This document shows, one piece after another, positions 12,336-24,700 of a stretch of 64,000 nt of DNA (position 1 is its first letter; every line of letters begins with the position of its first letter). The notes beneath the pieces were generated by a model. The model searched no databases. It saw nothing but the letters and a program-made list of their open reading frames with translations, and was not told the origin of the DNA. A program made the position numbers and the translations under genes. This DNA comes from Tetrastigma voinierianum. Taxonomy: Eukaryota > Streptophyta > Magnoliopsida > Vitales > Vitaceae. Location of the stretch: assembly GCA_016808115.1 (NCBI GenBank), contig JAEQBH010000893.1, forward strand, positions 496,001 through 560,000, written 5' to 3'.

Positions 12336-15300
12336 AAATTACAGTAAGAAACCTTTCAAAGATGAATCCACTTAAACTTACAACTCATCATCGGAAAAGT
12401 CCACAAGGAACTTACCAATGAGATAAATACATGCACTAGAAGTGTACCTCTAAGAGTACTATCAAGCTTGTCTTGTTTTGGCAGCAATGTGCAGGCGCAC
12501 AGTTTCACTCCTTTCAGTCACCTCTACAACACAGATTGGTGAAGCGGATAGAAGCAGAATAAAAATTCCAGTCAAATAAAGAGATATAATAGAGAACCTG
12601 CATGTGAATGTTTTTTCCTGAAATTCTCATCTTGAAATGTGCCACCGTATGTCATAAACCCTTCAAGCTTGTTGAATCTGGCTCTAACAGAAACAGAAGA
12701 AACTATAAGGGTCATTGCTTAATGAGATTTTTGTGGCAGAGCTAGGGGCAGAATGCTATATATAGCATGTTGCCAAAATTCTACCAATTTAAGAAATTTG
12801 ATTAAGAGAAATGCCAAGATATTTGAGGACATATTCAGGATATTGAATATTAATTAATGATGTCATTCTCTTTAGAGTTCCCAAGCACTCTGCTTAAAGT
12901 GATCACTTTGATGAAGCAGAAGGATCTATATTGTGATTGAAGTGAAAGTAGTGAAATACATGCCAAATAGTGAAGAGGTATTAGTCATGGGATTTCAGAC
13001 ACAACTTCACACCTAGGATTTAAGGAGGCAGCTGTCTGAATTAGGATCTGTGGACTTGCAGAAAATATGATATTGACAAGAAGACCAAATCCATGATCAA
13101 TCCAGAATCTTCTACAGAAAAACATTACAAAAGGAAGCTGAGAGGGAAAATTTAAAACCTAAGATTTGCAATATCAAATCCTCTTTGAAGATAATTTTTT
13201 TTGAAGAAATCATACCTTATCTGAAAGCCTTCAAATCCTTTGCCAAATCAAAATTTGAAGCCCTAAAAGATCAGATAAAAGATAAGGGTAAGGGAAGAAA
13301 ATTGCCACCACATCATAGAGAAAGAATTGACATACTCAACTCCTCCAAATTTCCGTCCTCTTTACTTCATGTTTGGGGATGTTCGATGTACTAATTAGTC
13401 TCACAGATCATGCCAATTGTTGAACTGTGAAGACACACATCCATTAATTGGTGTCTCAAAGGCTAAAATTCAGGTAACTAACTATGTGTCAAACCTGACC
13501 ATGGATCGATGCTTCTCCCTAGGTTGCTGAGGCTGGAATACCAGGCACAAATTCAGGGAACATTTTATGAATATACTTGGTTGTTCAAACCACAAGCTGG
13601 AAGAAGAATATAAAGAGCATGAAAATTCAGGAAACATGCATGAATGATGAAACTGAAGAGAAGGGGCCTTTTCTGTGTCTTTCTATAATAAGTTTCTGGA
13701 AGGAAAAGAAGAAAAGCAAAGGAAAAAGAATACCTCTCACTAATGGAAGGTCATGATTTGAACCAGAGCCATTACTTCCTTCCGTTATTAGATGATCATT
13801 TACAGTTGGTAAAATTTACAAAAATCCTCAATTCAGCCACTGAATAAAGTTGGTGCCCAACCCACGCACTGGAAATAATACAGAAACAGTGACATAAAAA
13901 ATACAAAAAAACTAAAATTTTACCTTGGAATGGGATCCTCAACCATGCATGAGAAATAAATGAGCTAGCTTTTGTATTTTTTGTGGGCATATAGCCAGGC
14001 AGGTGGAACAAGTTTATCTTTTCTATCTGTGAGCTAGTTCTACTAGGAATAAAAAAGTAATGGTGAATTGTAACATAAAAAAGATGATACAAGTAGAATT
14101 AATAGATTGTGAAATGTGAACTGGGTGTAGTTGTATTGAAATGTTTTGCTCTACAAGTTACATTTTTTTCAATCTAATTATTGTCTTATTACATAAAAAA
14201 TTAAGAAATATAGATACAACTTTTGTATGATGCTCTCAGTAATTACAAACTTCTAAAGTGATATTTGCAAAAGGAAAAATTAATTCATGATTCAACTTCT
14301 TAATGTGAAATTTAAATCAATTTGATTAGTTTGGCCTTCTTTTTTTCCTATTCATATGGTTGTAAAAATGAAAATGATTGGCAAAACTTCTGGAAAATCT
14401 CAGTGGATCCTCCTACTTGATTGGAATATTCCCATTTCTTTTCTTCACTTTTTTAAATAAGTTCAATTAAATTCACTAGTCATAGGTATCTCTTTGATAT
14501 ATAAAATTAAAATTTCAAACAAGAATAATAAATCTTATTGAAAATTAAATTAAATTCAGTCATCACTTCCAGGACATATTTGAATTCCTGCCTACTTCTA
14601 TGATAGAAAATTTGAACTTATCTAACGTGATGATTGATTTTCAGAAAATCTTAGGGAAAATTTAGAAAGAGAAAATAAAAAAATAAAAAAATATATATAA
14701 GAAAAATGAATGCAGAGACCATTTGGTCCATGTTTTTGAAAACCTTTTTTTTTTTTTTGTTCTAAAAAACATATGTGATTAACCAATCATGAGTATTCTA
14801 AAAAACACGAAAACCACTAAATCTAGATAACACCATTTAAATTAAGAGAATAATAAAATGTGTTATTTGTGTTTTCAAAAACTGTTTTCACCAATAATTT
14901 TAAAAAATATGAACAAACAAGTCCAAAATTTTTGAACCTCAAGACCATTTGAGATTATTCTGGGGATTAATACCTTTTAATCACCTTGACAAATAAGATG
15001 CATGAGTAATAGTATATAAACAGTGGCAGGAAAAACACAAAACTCAAAAAATTGATTCTACCTTGGAACATGGTCTTCATATGTGGCCACCCATTCTTTG
15101 ATGCTGCATTAGTTTCTTTTCACCTCGTCAAGGTGTTGAGAGTGCTGCATTTCGAGTGCTTAAATTAATGTTTCTTTAGGCTTCTCTATAAACAAGTAGG
15201 AGTTTATATATTATCAACTGGGTGTATCCAAATCTTTCTTCTCTTATGTAAACTTGATGAATGTTACTTACCAGTTTTATATTTATATTAGAAAAGGGAT

Positions 15301-16260
15301 ATATCAAATAATCAATAATAATTACAATAATAATAATAATAAATTTGAATTTTAACCTCTTTTTGAACAGTTGAAAAAGTCATTTTGAATTATTTTAAAA
15401 GGAAAAAAAGTCCAAAGACAATGTAATATCAATGCAACTCAACGTAAATGAAATTATTGAGCGAGCAAGAAAATGTAATATCGGAAGAAAATGAAAATAA
15501 ACAAGTATCAATTGGGTATTGAATAAAAATGAAGCCATAAGAAAATGAGAGGAGAGGACTTAATGTCTGAAATGGTTCTCCTTATTGATGGAACCTTTAC
15601 CAAGTATATTGCCCTCTGTATTCTTGGGTGAGTTTTTGACATTTACAATCAATTTATCAATGGCTAAATTGTAAAGAGAGCAAATATCCCAATACTAAAG
15701 GATATGTTTGGTTTTCCAAAAATTTAAAGGGAAATGCAATGGAAAGAAAACAGAGAGGAAATAAAAGGAAAAAAAATGATGAAAAATAAAAATACACTTA
15801 AATCCAACATGTTATTTTTATTTGACACCTTAAACTTATTTTATTTATTTTAACTCATCAATATAATGATTAAATAATGTTTAAAAATATATTAGTTTTT
15901 AAATAACTTTATTTATATTTGAATTGGAGATTTTTTATTAGACAATAAAATATATAAAAAAAAATAATTTTCTTAATATTTTGTTCTTTTACTTTCACAG
16001 CCTAGGTAAAATGGTTGAAGGCAGACAAATTTTCAAACTTCTTGAAGTAAGCATTGAATCGACAATAAGGTGCAAATACAAAGAAGTAGCAAAATAAATG
16101 AGCTTGAGCATTTTAAATTTAACAAAAATCAAGTCACGAGAAAACAAGAAAAGTTAGGGATTTGGACTGAAAAGCATTATTATTATCAGTTCAATCTTGG
16201 AGGAAAAATGATATTGATTTGTAGGATATGAGCAATCTTGGGTTGTCTTTCTAAGACAGC
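12336..16260 (-). other. Unit A intergenic or intron sequence between bHLH and LRR remnants
   Basis: Homologous to 31,006-34,019 in unit B and 36,731-39,000 in unit C, with small exon-like blocks. One minus-strand block near 13,600-13,490 ends at a GTTTGAC donor-like site and is conserved with 37,530-37,450. A plus-strand open frame at 13,185-13,394 aligns with 37,131-37,382 (shared KAFKSF, KSKFEA, SKFPSSLL). Neither matches a family I know. The rest is AT-rich spacer. Confidence 0.4.
14728..14935. mobile_element. Candidate MITE
   Basis: AT-rich stretch with inverted ends: GGTCCATGTTTTTGAAAAC at the left and the complement of GGACTTGTTTGTTC at the right, with more inverted similarity just inside (TTTTTGAAAAC against GTTTTCAAAAACTG). 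The homologous segments of units B and C appear to lack it. Target duplication not clear. Confidence 0.35.
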
Positions 16261-16472
16261 CTTTATTACACCTTTCTTCTTGAATTGTGAAAGATCACGG
16301 TGTTTAGGGTTTGAGGTTTCAAGTAAGCATTAATCTTACGGCGTTGATGTCAATTCAGGGCAGCCATGAATCCTACAAGTCATGTGAGGTGAGGGTATTC
16401 ATGATCAACTGTACTAACATTCCAAACACAAAACAACATTTAAGATTTGGAGTGATATTAGCATCACATCAG
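16261..16472 (-). pseudogene. CNL LRR-tail remnant, unit A, 3' part
   Basis: Minus strand retains a PELTSTP motif and flanking bases matching the LRR-tail copies at 39,109-39,327 and 40,511-40,705, which read CAELTSLPKD and LRSLPEDTF. The remnant continues at 27,325 on the far side of the copia element; the junction falls where the other units read ATATCAGACCTCCGTATTTC. No open frame remains. Confidence 0.55.
16468..16472. repeat. Target-site duplication ATCAG, left copy
   Basis: ATCAG immediately precedes the 5' LTR (TGTTGGGAC). The identical ATCAG follows the 3' LTR at 27,325-27,329. A perfect 5-bp duplication defines the copia insertion exactly. Confidence 0.9.
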
Positions 16473-17115
16473 TGTTGGGACTTTGGAATCCACAAAACCC
16501 ATAAGTGAATGAAAAGTGTGTCCCACATCGAATAGAAACAAGGAGGGAGATGAGTTTAAATAGTTGAGCCTCTCAAATGAATTTGGGCCCCAAGGGGCAC
16601 CCCACTTTTGTGGAAGGGGACCTCTGGCTGAGCTAGGTGGTGTCCCCCACTTGCGATACCCTCCCGCCCGACAGCTCGGTTGGGTCCACCTTATCGGTTT
16701 CTATTTTTCCGAACAGACACATTGTTTGGTACAATTTTTTTTTGAACCAACATGTCTGCTCGTGGAGACACTTCTTGGCTTATATATTTACTCCCGCTTT
16801 TTCAAATGCATGAACTAACGAAAAATCTCATTTTACTTCACTTCATTATCATTCATTTTGTGTGCGATTGTTTTGCAAAATAAGTTGAGTTCGTCGGGGT
16901 CCTCCGAATACGCACCACTCCGGAGGAACGAGATCCGTTCTATCCTGGGAGACGATTGTCCACTATCCTCGGTACAAGTTAAGGGGCCAAATTCGTCTTA
17001 AGGACATAACGTTTTTCGTTGGGCTCGGATCTGCTTTCTAATTATTGTTTGTACTGTAGGTTTGTTTCCTTCATAATTTTTGTTTCTGGTTTTTTGAACG
17101 AACACGGAGACTACA
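16473..17115 (+). repeat. Copia 5' LTR
   Basis: Starts TGTTGGGACTTTGGAATCC and ends ACGGAGACTACA (TG...CA form). It matches 26,693-27,324 closely except in a GC-rich variable part around 16,600-16,690. A TATA-like CTTATATATTTA lies at 16,779-16,790 and may drive transcription. Confidence 0.9.
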
Positions 17116-17996
17116 ATCTTAAGACGAATTTCCTTCTATTCGTTTCGAATTTGTTCTGTTCGTATCGAATTTGTTTATGTTCGTTACAGTTTTTTTTTCC
17201 GTCTCTGTTCGTCTTCAAATTTCGTCAGTTTTAATTTGCGAAACTGACATGTTTCAAAATATTTTAATGTTTAGTTCGTTTCTTATCACATCTATTTCTT
17301 ATTCAAAGATTTTTCTGTTCGTTACAAAATTTCGTTTCTGTATAACGAACGCTTATGTTCGTTTCCGTTAAAAAAAAAATATTGGTTACAATTTTTTGTT
17401 TTTGTTCGATCAGTTCTATTTATGCAGTGCCTCACCTTGATTACATTTGAGGCGCATTACTTCTGAGAATACATTTAGGCAAAACCAATATCACATTTGT
17501 ATTTTTATATTCAGGTACAACTGCATGATTTATTGCTTTGCTCAAGTTTGCAAAAGCGATGAATTGGTTTATGTTAATTTAAATATAGATTTCGATCACT
17601 GGGTTTAATTGTTTTATTTCATATATTAATATCGGTTCTAAAATCTTGAACTTCCTATGCATGTTTGATTTTGAACTGAGATTCTCATTTTTTAAATTTT
17701 TTGCTAAAAGCGTTATGTTCTGTACATGCCAAAAGCATCACATTTCGAGGTTTAATATTTTACTTGCTTAGAATTGATTCTGATTTTTATTACATTCGTT
17801 TCTATATTACAAGATTTTTTCGAGTTTTAGTTCTCTTTGTATTCAAATTTTTGAAAATTTACCCGATTTTTCGTTGTTGTATTAAAATATTTGTTACGTA
17901 TTCAAATATTTTTCGTTTCTCTTGCTATTTTCGTTACGTTAGTATTTAAATATTTATTTCTGATCTATTCAAATATTTGTTATGTTTTATCCTTGT
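17116..17996 (+). promoter_or_regulatory. Copia leader with unusual primer-binding position
   Basis: The bases just after the LTR do not match a tRNA 3' end (no TGG start). CTTAAGACGAATTT at 17,118-17,131 is instead perfectly complementary to AAATTCGTCTTAAG inside the LTR at 16,989-17,002. The rest of the leader is T-rich with repeated TTCGTT motifs and no open frame, up to the gag start near 17,997. A self-priming or stem-forming role is inference. Confidence 0.5.
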
Positions 17997-20070
17997 CATG
18001 TCCAGCGTCGCTAACCATTTCAGTTTAACCTATTAGTGTTGGAGAAAAGCGGAAGAAAGGTTGATGGTACCGATTTCAAGAGATAGCAAAGATGTTGTTC
18101 TATGCTACGACCTTGAACTTGAATTTCTCAATGAGGATGGTCCCTAAATTGGACGTTGGAGAGGCAGAGATAAAGAAAAGTTAGCTCTTGTGGATGCATG
18201 GAACCACTCGACTACGTATGCCGCCTTTATGTCCTCAGCTGATTACGGAAATACTCTACATAAACGTCTATGGTCATTTGAAAGCGGCTAAGGACATGGA
18301 TGATCACAGATAAAGTACAAAACCGAAGATGCCGGACTGAAGAAATTCATTGTCGGTAAACTTCTGGACATCAAGATGGTTGATTCAAAGACCGTCTTAA
18401 GTCAAGTTCAAGAGCTTCAAGTGGTTGTGCATGATATTCATCTTTGGAATGACTCTAAATTGGGACATTTCAAGTGTTTGCATTCATTGAAAAAGCGCCA
18501 CCATCTGGAGGGATTTCAAAAATTATCTGAACTCTGAGAGAAATGAGTTATCACTTGAAGACTTAATTGTTCGGTTGAGTTAGAAGAAGAGGGAAGACAA
18601 TAGGCTATGCGAGAAGAAAGTTGGGAAGAATCTAAGTTTCAAAGGCCAATGTTGTTGAAGAAGGATCAAACCCAACAAGAAGGGAAAAATGCCTAGCAAG
18701 TATCAGAGGGTTCGCCGGGAGCTGAAGAAGTTCATTGGCAAGTGCTTGGCTTGTGGCAAGTGCGGACCTTCGAGCCAAAGACCCATGAGCCAAGAAAGAC
18801 AAAAGCATGGGCTAATGTGGTGGAAAAAGATCTCCAATGATGTTGATAATATCAATCTGACTACTATGATATCCGAGTGTAATATGGCGGGAAACCCGAA
18901 GGAGTGGTGGATTGATACTGGAGCAACTCATCACATCTGTGCAAACAGATCGATGTTTTTGTCCTACACAACCGTGGGGGGTGATGAAAAACTTTATATG
19001 GGTAATTCATTAACCTCTAAGGTTGAAAGTGTTAAAAAGATTGCTCTAAAGATGACATCTGGAAAGATTGTGACACTAACGTGGTAATTGCATGTGCGGA
19101 TGTTCATGAGAATTTAGTGTCGGGGATCTCTCCTTAGCGAATGGCTAAGTTGGTTTTTTGTATCGACAAGTTTGTACTCTCAAAAATGAGATGTATGTAG
19201 GAAGGGTTATCCCAGTGACGGTTTGTTCAAGCTAAATGTAATGACTCTTGTAACCAAGGATGATTTGAATAAGTTGCTTCTTCTTATGTGCTTGAGTCTT
19301 CTAACATTTATGCTAGATTTAGGACCGTTAACTATAAGTCAATAAAGAAATTAATGAATATGGAATTTGCCAAATTTTGGTATCCAGTGAGAAATGCCAA
19401 GTGTGTGTTGAATCTAAATTTTCTAAGCCTTTCCACTACGTATATAATAGGATTTAGAACTTTAGATTTAATACACACGGATATATGTATTATATAAATC
19501 AATACGTCGAAATTGGTAATAAGTATTTTATTACTTTTATAGATGACTACTCGCGATGTGTTATCATTTACTTGCTTACTTGACAAGATGAAATTTATGA
19601 ATGCACCAAAACTTATAAGGCGAAGTTGAAAGCGCAACACCCCGAAATATACCCTAACAGTTTTCGGACATGTTTAGGGTATAATAAAAGTAAAAGTATA
19701 TTTATCCGGAATAAAATAAAGATAAAAATAAAATAAGCAAGAACTTGGAATTAATACAACAGTTAAGGGTAAATTAATAATTTACCAATTCATGACCTAA
19801 GGGTCATAATATAATAAGTTCATATGCCAAAGTAGGAATACACATAAGTTAAATTAAGAGTAAAAGAGAGTTGGAGGACCAAAGGGTAATAAAAGAAAGA
19901 TATTAGAATAAAATAAGGAAGAAAATTGTGGAAGAGACAAGTGGCTTGAAGGAAAGAGGGAGGAAGTTTCCTCCTTGGAAAGTGAAATAAAAAGGGGATA
20001 AGATCAAATAAGGATAAGACCAAAATAAATATCTCATTTTGGTCTTGGGAGAAAGAGAGAGCAAAAACGG

Positions 20071-20149
20071 ATAAGAAGAGAAGAGAAAGGAGAAGAAGAA
20101 GAAGAAGAAAGAAAAGAAAAGAAGAAAGAAGGAAAAGAAAAGAGAAGAT
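20071..20149 (+). repeat. Purine tract in solo LTR, followed by GTATGG
   Basis: About 80 bases that are almost entirely A and G (GAAGAAGAAGAAAG...). After a few bases comes CAGGTATGGAAC at about 20,153. The same order, purine tract then AGGTATGGA, occurs in the LTRs at 56,785-56,885 and 62,513-62,603. Confidence 0.8.
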
Positions 20150-20739
20150 CCACAGGTATGGAACTATGGAATAAGGTATGGAGACTAGGAATATTTATAC
20201 ATAGAAACTATGAGGTGTATGGAATGCTAAGATTTTATATAGGAATGTATGGAATTTGAGTATGGTTTGTATGGATACATGTCTTGGGTTTGTATGGGAC
20301 TTGTTAAGTTCCGTGTAAGGAAAAATATCGATTTTTCGGTACAACTAGTATGGAAACTATGTGTGTGTGTATGGAAGTCTAGTTTGGTCTAGAAAGTTTA
20401 GATACATGGTTAGGAACCCTTTCTTTTGTGTATGGTTTGGGTTTGGAAACTCCTAAACTCATTTCTGGTTAGGGTTGAGTTGAGAAGAGTTCTAAGGCTC
20501 CTATAGGTGTGTTTTGGGAAGGGTCTAGTTGCAAGTTGAACTAAGAAATTTCCCTATTTTTGATCATACTCAGTAACCGGACCTTAGAACGTGTTTTTGG
20601 GTCAGAACTAAAGGGAATTTGATAGTAAGTCCTTCTAGTAAATTGTAGCCACATCAGTAAGAGTGTTAGGCATTTAATTTCTCAATTGGACCCACAGTAG
20701 ACCAAGTTATGGTCTTTTATACGAATAGTCAAATGGGTG

Positions 20740-21010
20740 AGAGGTCCAGCGCGAAGGTGTCGCGAAGTTCAAGCGGTCTCCATCGTGAGATGACGGGGCC
20801 TCGTCGGTGAAGGTCGGCCCGGACCTCATGCAGCCAATCGGCGGACCTGTATGCGTGAAGGTCGGCCAGGACCTCATGCAGCGAAGGTCGGCCTTACCTC
20901 ATGCGGCGGAGGGTTAAGCGGACCTCATCCGGCGAGGTCGGCGAGACCTCATCCTGTAGAGGTCGGCGGACCTCATCTATGGTCGGCCCGGACCCTCATC
21001 CTGTAGTAGC
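20740..21010 (+). repeat. GC-rich short tandem repeats in solo LTR
   Basis: Degenerate units of roughly 25-35 bp built on GGTCGGCGGACCTCATGC-like sequence, repeated at least seven times. Strongly GC-rich and CpG-rich compared with the rest of the window. A plus-strand open frame at 20,901-21,092 is a by-product of the repeats. Confidence 0.7.
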
Positions 21011-21023
21011 AGATTGGTCGTTT

Positions 21024-21720
21024 GTGACTCATTATGACCTCAACTTAGGAGTCATAACTCCCGCCGTCGAACTCCGATTCGGGTGTTCTTAGACTCTATG
21101 GAAAGACCATTGGAGTCAAAGAATCCGATGATATGCTGAGGAGGGATATTAGGTGTCGGGCCAGGGTGTTAGACCGAGCTCCTGAAGTCGGGTCAGCTCA
21201 TACGATTCGGGATTGACTACGTATGACCTCCAACTTCGGAAGGTCATAACTCCTTCGTCCGAACTCCGATTCAGGTGTTCTTGGACTCTATGGAAAGCCC
21301 ATTGAGTCAAGAATCCATTGATATGTATGAGGAGGATATTAGGTGTCAGACCAAGGTGTTAGACCGAGCTCACCGAGGTCAGGTCAGCTCGTCCAGTTCA
21401 GGATTTGACTCGTATGGGCCTCCAGCCGGAAGGTCATAACTCCTTCATCCGAACTCCGTTTTGGGTGTTCTTGGACTCTATGGAAAGCCCATCGAGTCAA
21501 AAATCCATTCATATGCTGAGGAGGCTAGCAGGTGTCAAACTGAGGTGTATGACCGAGTTTACAGAGGTCAGGTCAGCTTAGCCAATTCAGGTCAGCTCGT
21601 CTAGGTTGACTACGTATGGCCTCCAACTTCGGAAGGTCATAACTCCTTCGTCCGAACTCCGATTCAGGTGTTATGGGATTCTATGGAAAGCTCATTGAGT
21701 CTAGAATCTAACTCTATGCT
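21024..21720 (+). repeat. About 190-bp tandem repeat, 3.5 copies, in solo LTR
   Basis: Units start near 21,024, 21,214, 21,407 and 21,608 (spacing 190, 193 and 201). Each carries 'TATGACCTCCAACTTCGG', then AACTCCGATTCAGGTGTTCT, then CTCTATGGAAAGCCCATTGA and a GACCGAGCT...GGTCAGCTC segment. The last copy is partial. Single-copy versions of the module lie in the LTR at 57,420-57,510. Confidence 0.85.
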
Positions 21721-24700
21721 ATTTAATGGCATTCGGTATCCACATCTGAAATTATGATTGTTGTACCAAGGGTACTAATCGTATTAATTAAGTCAGTGGA
21801 ATACATGATAAGAAAAAGAGATAGATATGAACAAGAAATAGCAATAGGCATTAGATTTGACATGTAAAGGAATATAGAAGAAAAGGAATAAAATGATAAG
21901 CTCGGAGAACCACATTATAATTGTATGGCGCCTAAGATCGGATGTTAATGAGGCAGTATATGATCAGTGCTTTAGAACTCCTGCTTTAGTCTTTGAAAGC
22001 TACATTCGAGTGGGCGGGCACGTGCCATGACCAGTGCTTCGGCACTCCTGCTAGTGTTTCGACACTTCTGTCGTGGGCGGGCCGTCTGCATTCAGTACCG
22101 TCTTGTACCTTGAATTTATATATTGTCTTAGAGTCTCGTTCATTCTTTATCTCAGAGTCCAACTGAGCAAATGTTTATACGTGTGTGTCCCGAATAAAAA
22201 TGATAAAAGGTAAATAGTTTGGACATGAAGGGTACCTAAGGGTATTAAAGAAAGAGTCATGTTAACATGGGAGATAGAGCAGATTACGATGAAACACAAG
22301 TAAAACGTACAAGTATAAAAATGTATAGGTATATGTCATAGATATGATAGACTAATAGAGTACATGAAATATAAGTTAACAAGTATAAGATACTACGAGG
22401 AATGAGTACATGTACCTGAAATGATAAGCATATATGAATATAAGAATGAGTAAATGCATGCATGATAAAAATATAGGAATATATGTATTATAGAGGAAAT
22501 AGGAAGCAAGTAATATGGCTACAAATATGAGGCAGATCTGAGTTTAAAGTAATGATAGTATATATTGCCAAAGCAATCACCCAGTAACAATAGTTATTCA
22601 TGCTTATAGGATATGTACGAGAAAATGTAATAAAGCAGTTGCCTATGTGACCAAGTAGAGGATGGGTGGCATGCCGTGGGAATAAGTGCGACATCTGAGT
22701 TACGTTATGATATCGAGGCCAGTTTGAATTCAGTGGCCTAAGATCCCGTTTGGATCACGGTGGCCCCAAAGAGGGTCACCCTGGCCTTAGTTGCTACAGA
22801 ATGATCATTGTCTCGTACAATGATATGACCCTCAGATTTGATAAAACTCTTGTTTTAGTACGATTGAGTCACGACGCCTTCGGGCCCTTATAAGTTTCCT
22901 ATATCCACTTCTTTGGTAATTACAGGCATGAAACATAAAATAAATGATTTGAATATGACATGTGGAAAGATATGATATGATATGAGAAGCATAGCACTGC
23001 TATGTGATGATAAGTTCTATAACATGAGATTATACAATCCGACGTGATATAAGAAAATGTATAAGAGTGTAAAATGATCTGAAAAGTTAATATGAAAGAG
23101 AAAGTAACATGAAAGCGGTACATGAACTCACGATATATGGCCAGTCAATGTGCGGTATGTGAAAAGCGGTACATGATCCGCGGTATATGATAACAGTACA
23201 TGATAACAGTACATGAAAATAGAACAGAACAAATGGTATAGTATATAACCATGAAAGTCATATATGATATGAATATATGATAGACATACCTAAAAGAATA
23301 GAGGGAACATTCTATGAACACATGATAGAAATGCATAAGTGCTAAGAACGATAGAGATAAGAAAAAGATGACAAAACACAGGAATACAGTAAAAGTATAA
23401 ATAGGAGTTATGTCAAAGACAGATAACATGTGACATGCAATAGGAATGTAAAGATGATAAATAATAAAAAGTTATATGAATTTGTATAGATATAGCAAAT
23501 GCATGTATAAGCTTGTAATGATCACCATTGGTGGTTGCCCATGCTTATGTTCCCACCAAGCGTAAAAAACATACGGGTGTTCAATCCATGTAGGTATTCT
23601 GAAAAAAAAAAGGCAGGATAGAGGGCGGGGACATCGCATCGGCCGGAGGCAGGCTAGCTCGAGAATAGGTGCTCACCGCATTGCTTAGCGATCTCGATGT
23701 TTTGTATGTAGAAAAAATGTACATGTATAAATAAATGGGACTCAGTATATGTGTATAGCTTTTGATGGACACCACTCTGGTGGTAGTTAACTTTGTAATG
23801 AAAATGATTTTGGTTATACGGTGTTTGTATAACCCGCAGTACAAGTTAAATCCCGAGAAGAAACGAGGTCAATGAGTCCCAGTATATAGTCTCGCGCCCG
23901 GACTCGGTTCGGATCCGCCAATCGGGTCGGATCGGGAATGGGGGCGTGACAGAAACTCAGTTGAACAAGAAAATTAAAATCATAAGGAGTGACAGAGGAG
24001 GTGAATATGAATTTTCATTTGAGGAAATTTGTACCGAGTTTGGTATCGTTCACCAAATGACTGCTCCTTATACACCACAATCTAATGGGTAGGCGGAAGG
24101 AAAAGCTAGGTCTTTAGGAAACAATGAATGCATTGTTGAATGGTTAGGTTTACCCACCGAGCTGTGAGGGTTTGTTTTGATAGCGAAATTTTATTTTAAA
24201 TGAGTACTCCACGAGAAAGACACAACAAACTCACATGTGAATGGAAGGCCCGAATGCCTAACTTGAGATTATCTCAAAGTGTGGGGGTGTTTGGCTAGAT
24301 TCTCAGTTCCTAAGCTTTAAAAAGGTTAAAGTAGGACCAAAAGGCGTATTTGTGTTTTTTGTCGGATATGCTCAAAATAGCAATGCATATCGTTTATTGT
24401 TACAAGTCGGAGATCCCGGATATACATGTCAATCACGATCATTGAATCAAGGGCAGCAGTTTCCTTGAAAATATATTCCATATAACATAGTATATGAGAC
24501 AATTGATAATAATAAGGGTCTCGAATGCACTATATCTAGGAGTGATCAATGGAGGATGAACCTGACGTAGTAAAAGACAAAAGGACTTCCGTCTTTTGGA
24601 CTGATTTTTTAAGCATTATGCATTTGGAAAATGAGCCTCGGACATTCAAAGAAGCTGTGACTTTGCCATAAGCCCCGTTCTGGAAAGAAGCCATCAATAG

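Larger units (their letters stand above)
19632..23951 (+). mobile_element. 4.3-kb gypsy-type solo LTR inserted in copia integrase
   Basis: Copia integrase sequence is continuous if this block is removed. GAAA flanks both sides (19,628-19,631 and 23,952-23,955). The block begins with CCCCGAAATATACCCTAACA and a 'GGTATAATAAAAGTAAAAGT' stretch, as do the LTRs at 56,405 and 62,146, and ends GGGGGCGTGACA. It holds no primer-binding site and no polyprotein sequence. In order it contains a purine tract (20,071-20,149), TATGGA-rich leader, GC-rich repeats (20,740-21,010), about 190-bp tandem repeats (21,024-21,720), and a 3' module shared with other LTRs (GCCTTCGGGCCCTTATA; CACCAAGCGTAAAAAACATA). At 4.3 kb it is very long for an LTR because of the internal repeats. 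It belongs with the chromovirus LTRs of this window but to a different subfamily. Confidence 0.8.

Noticed and set aside
22488..23844. Several minus-strand open frames of 60-95 codons, rich in Y, F, H and S
   Set aside because: Products of the purine-rich ATATGATA-type sequence in the LTR, with no protein resemblance.
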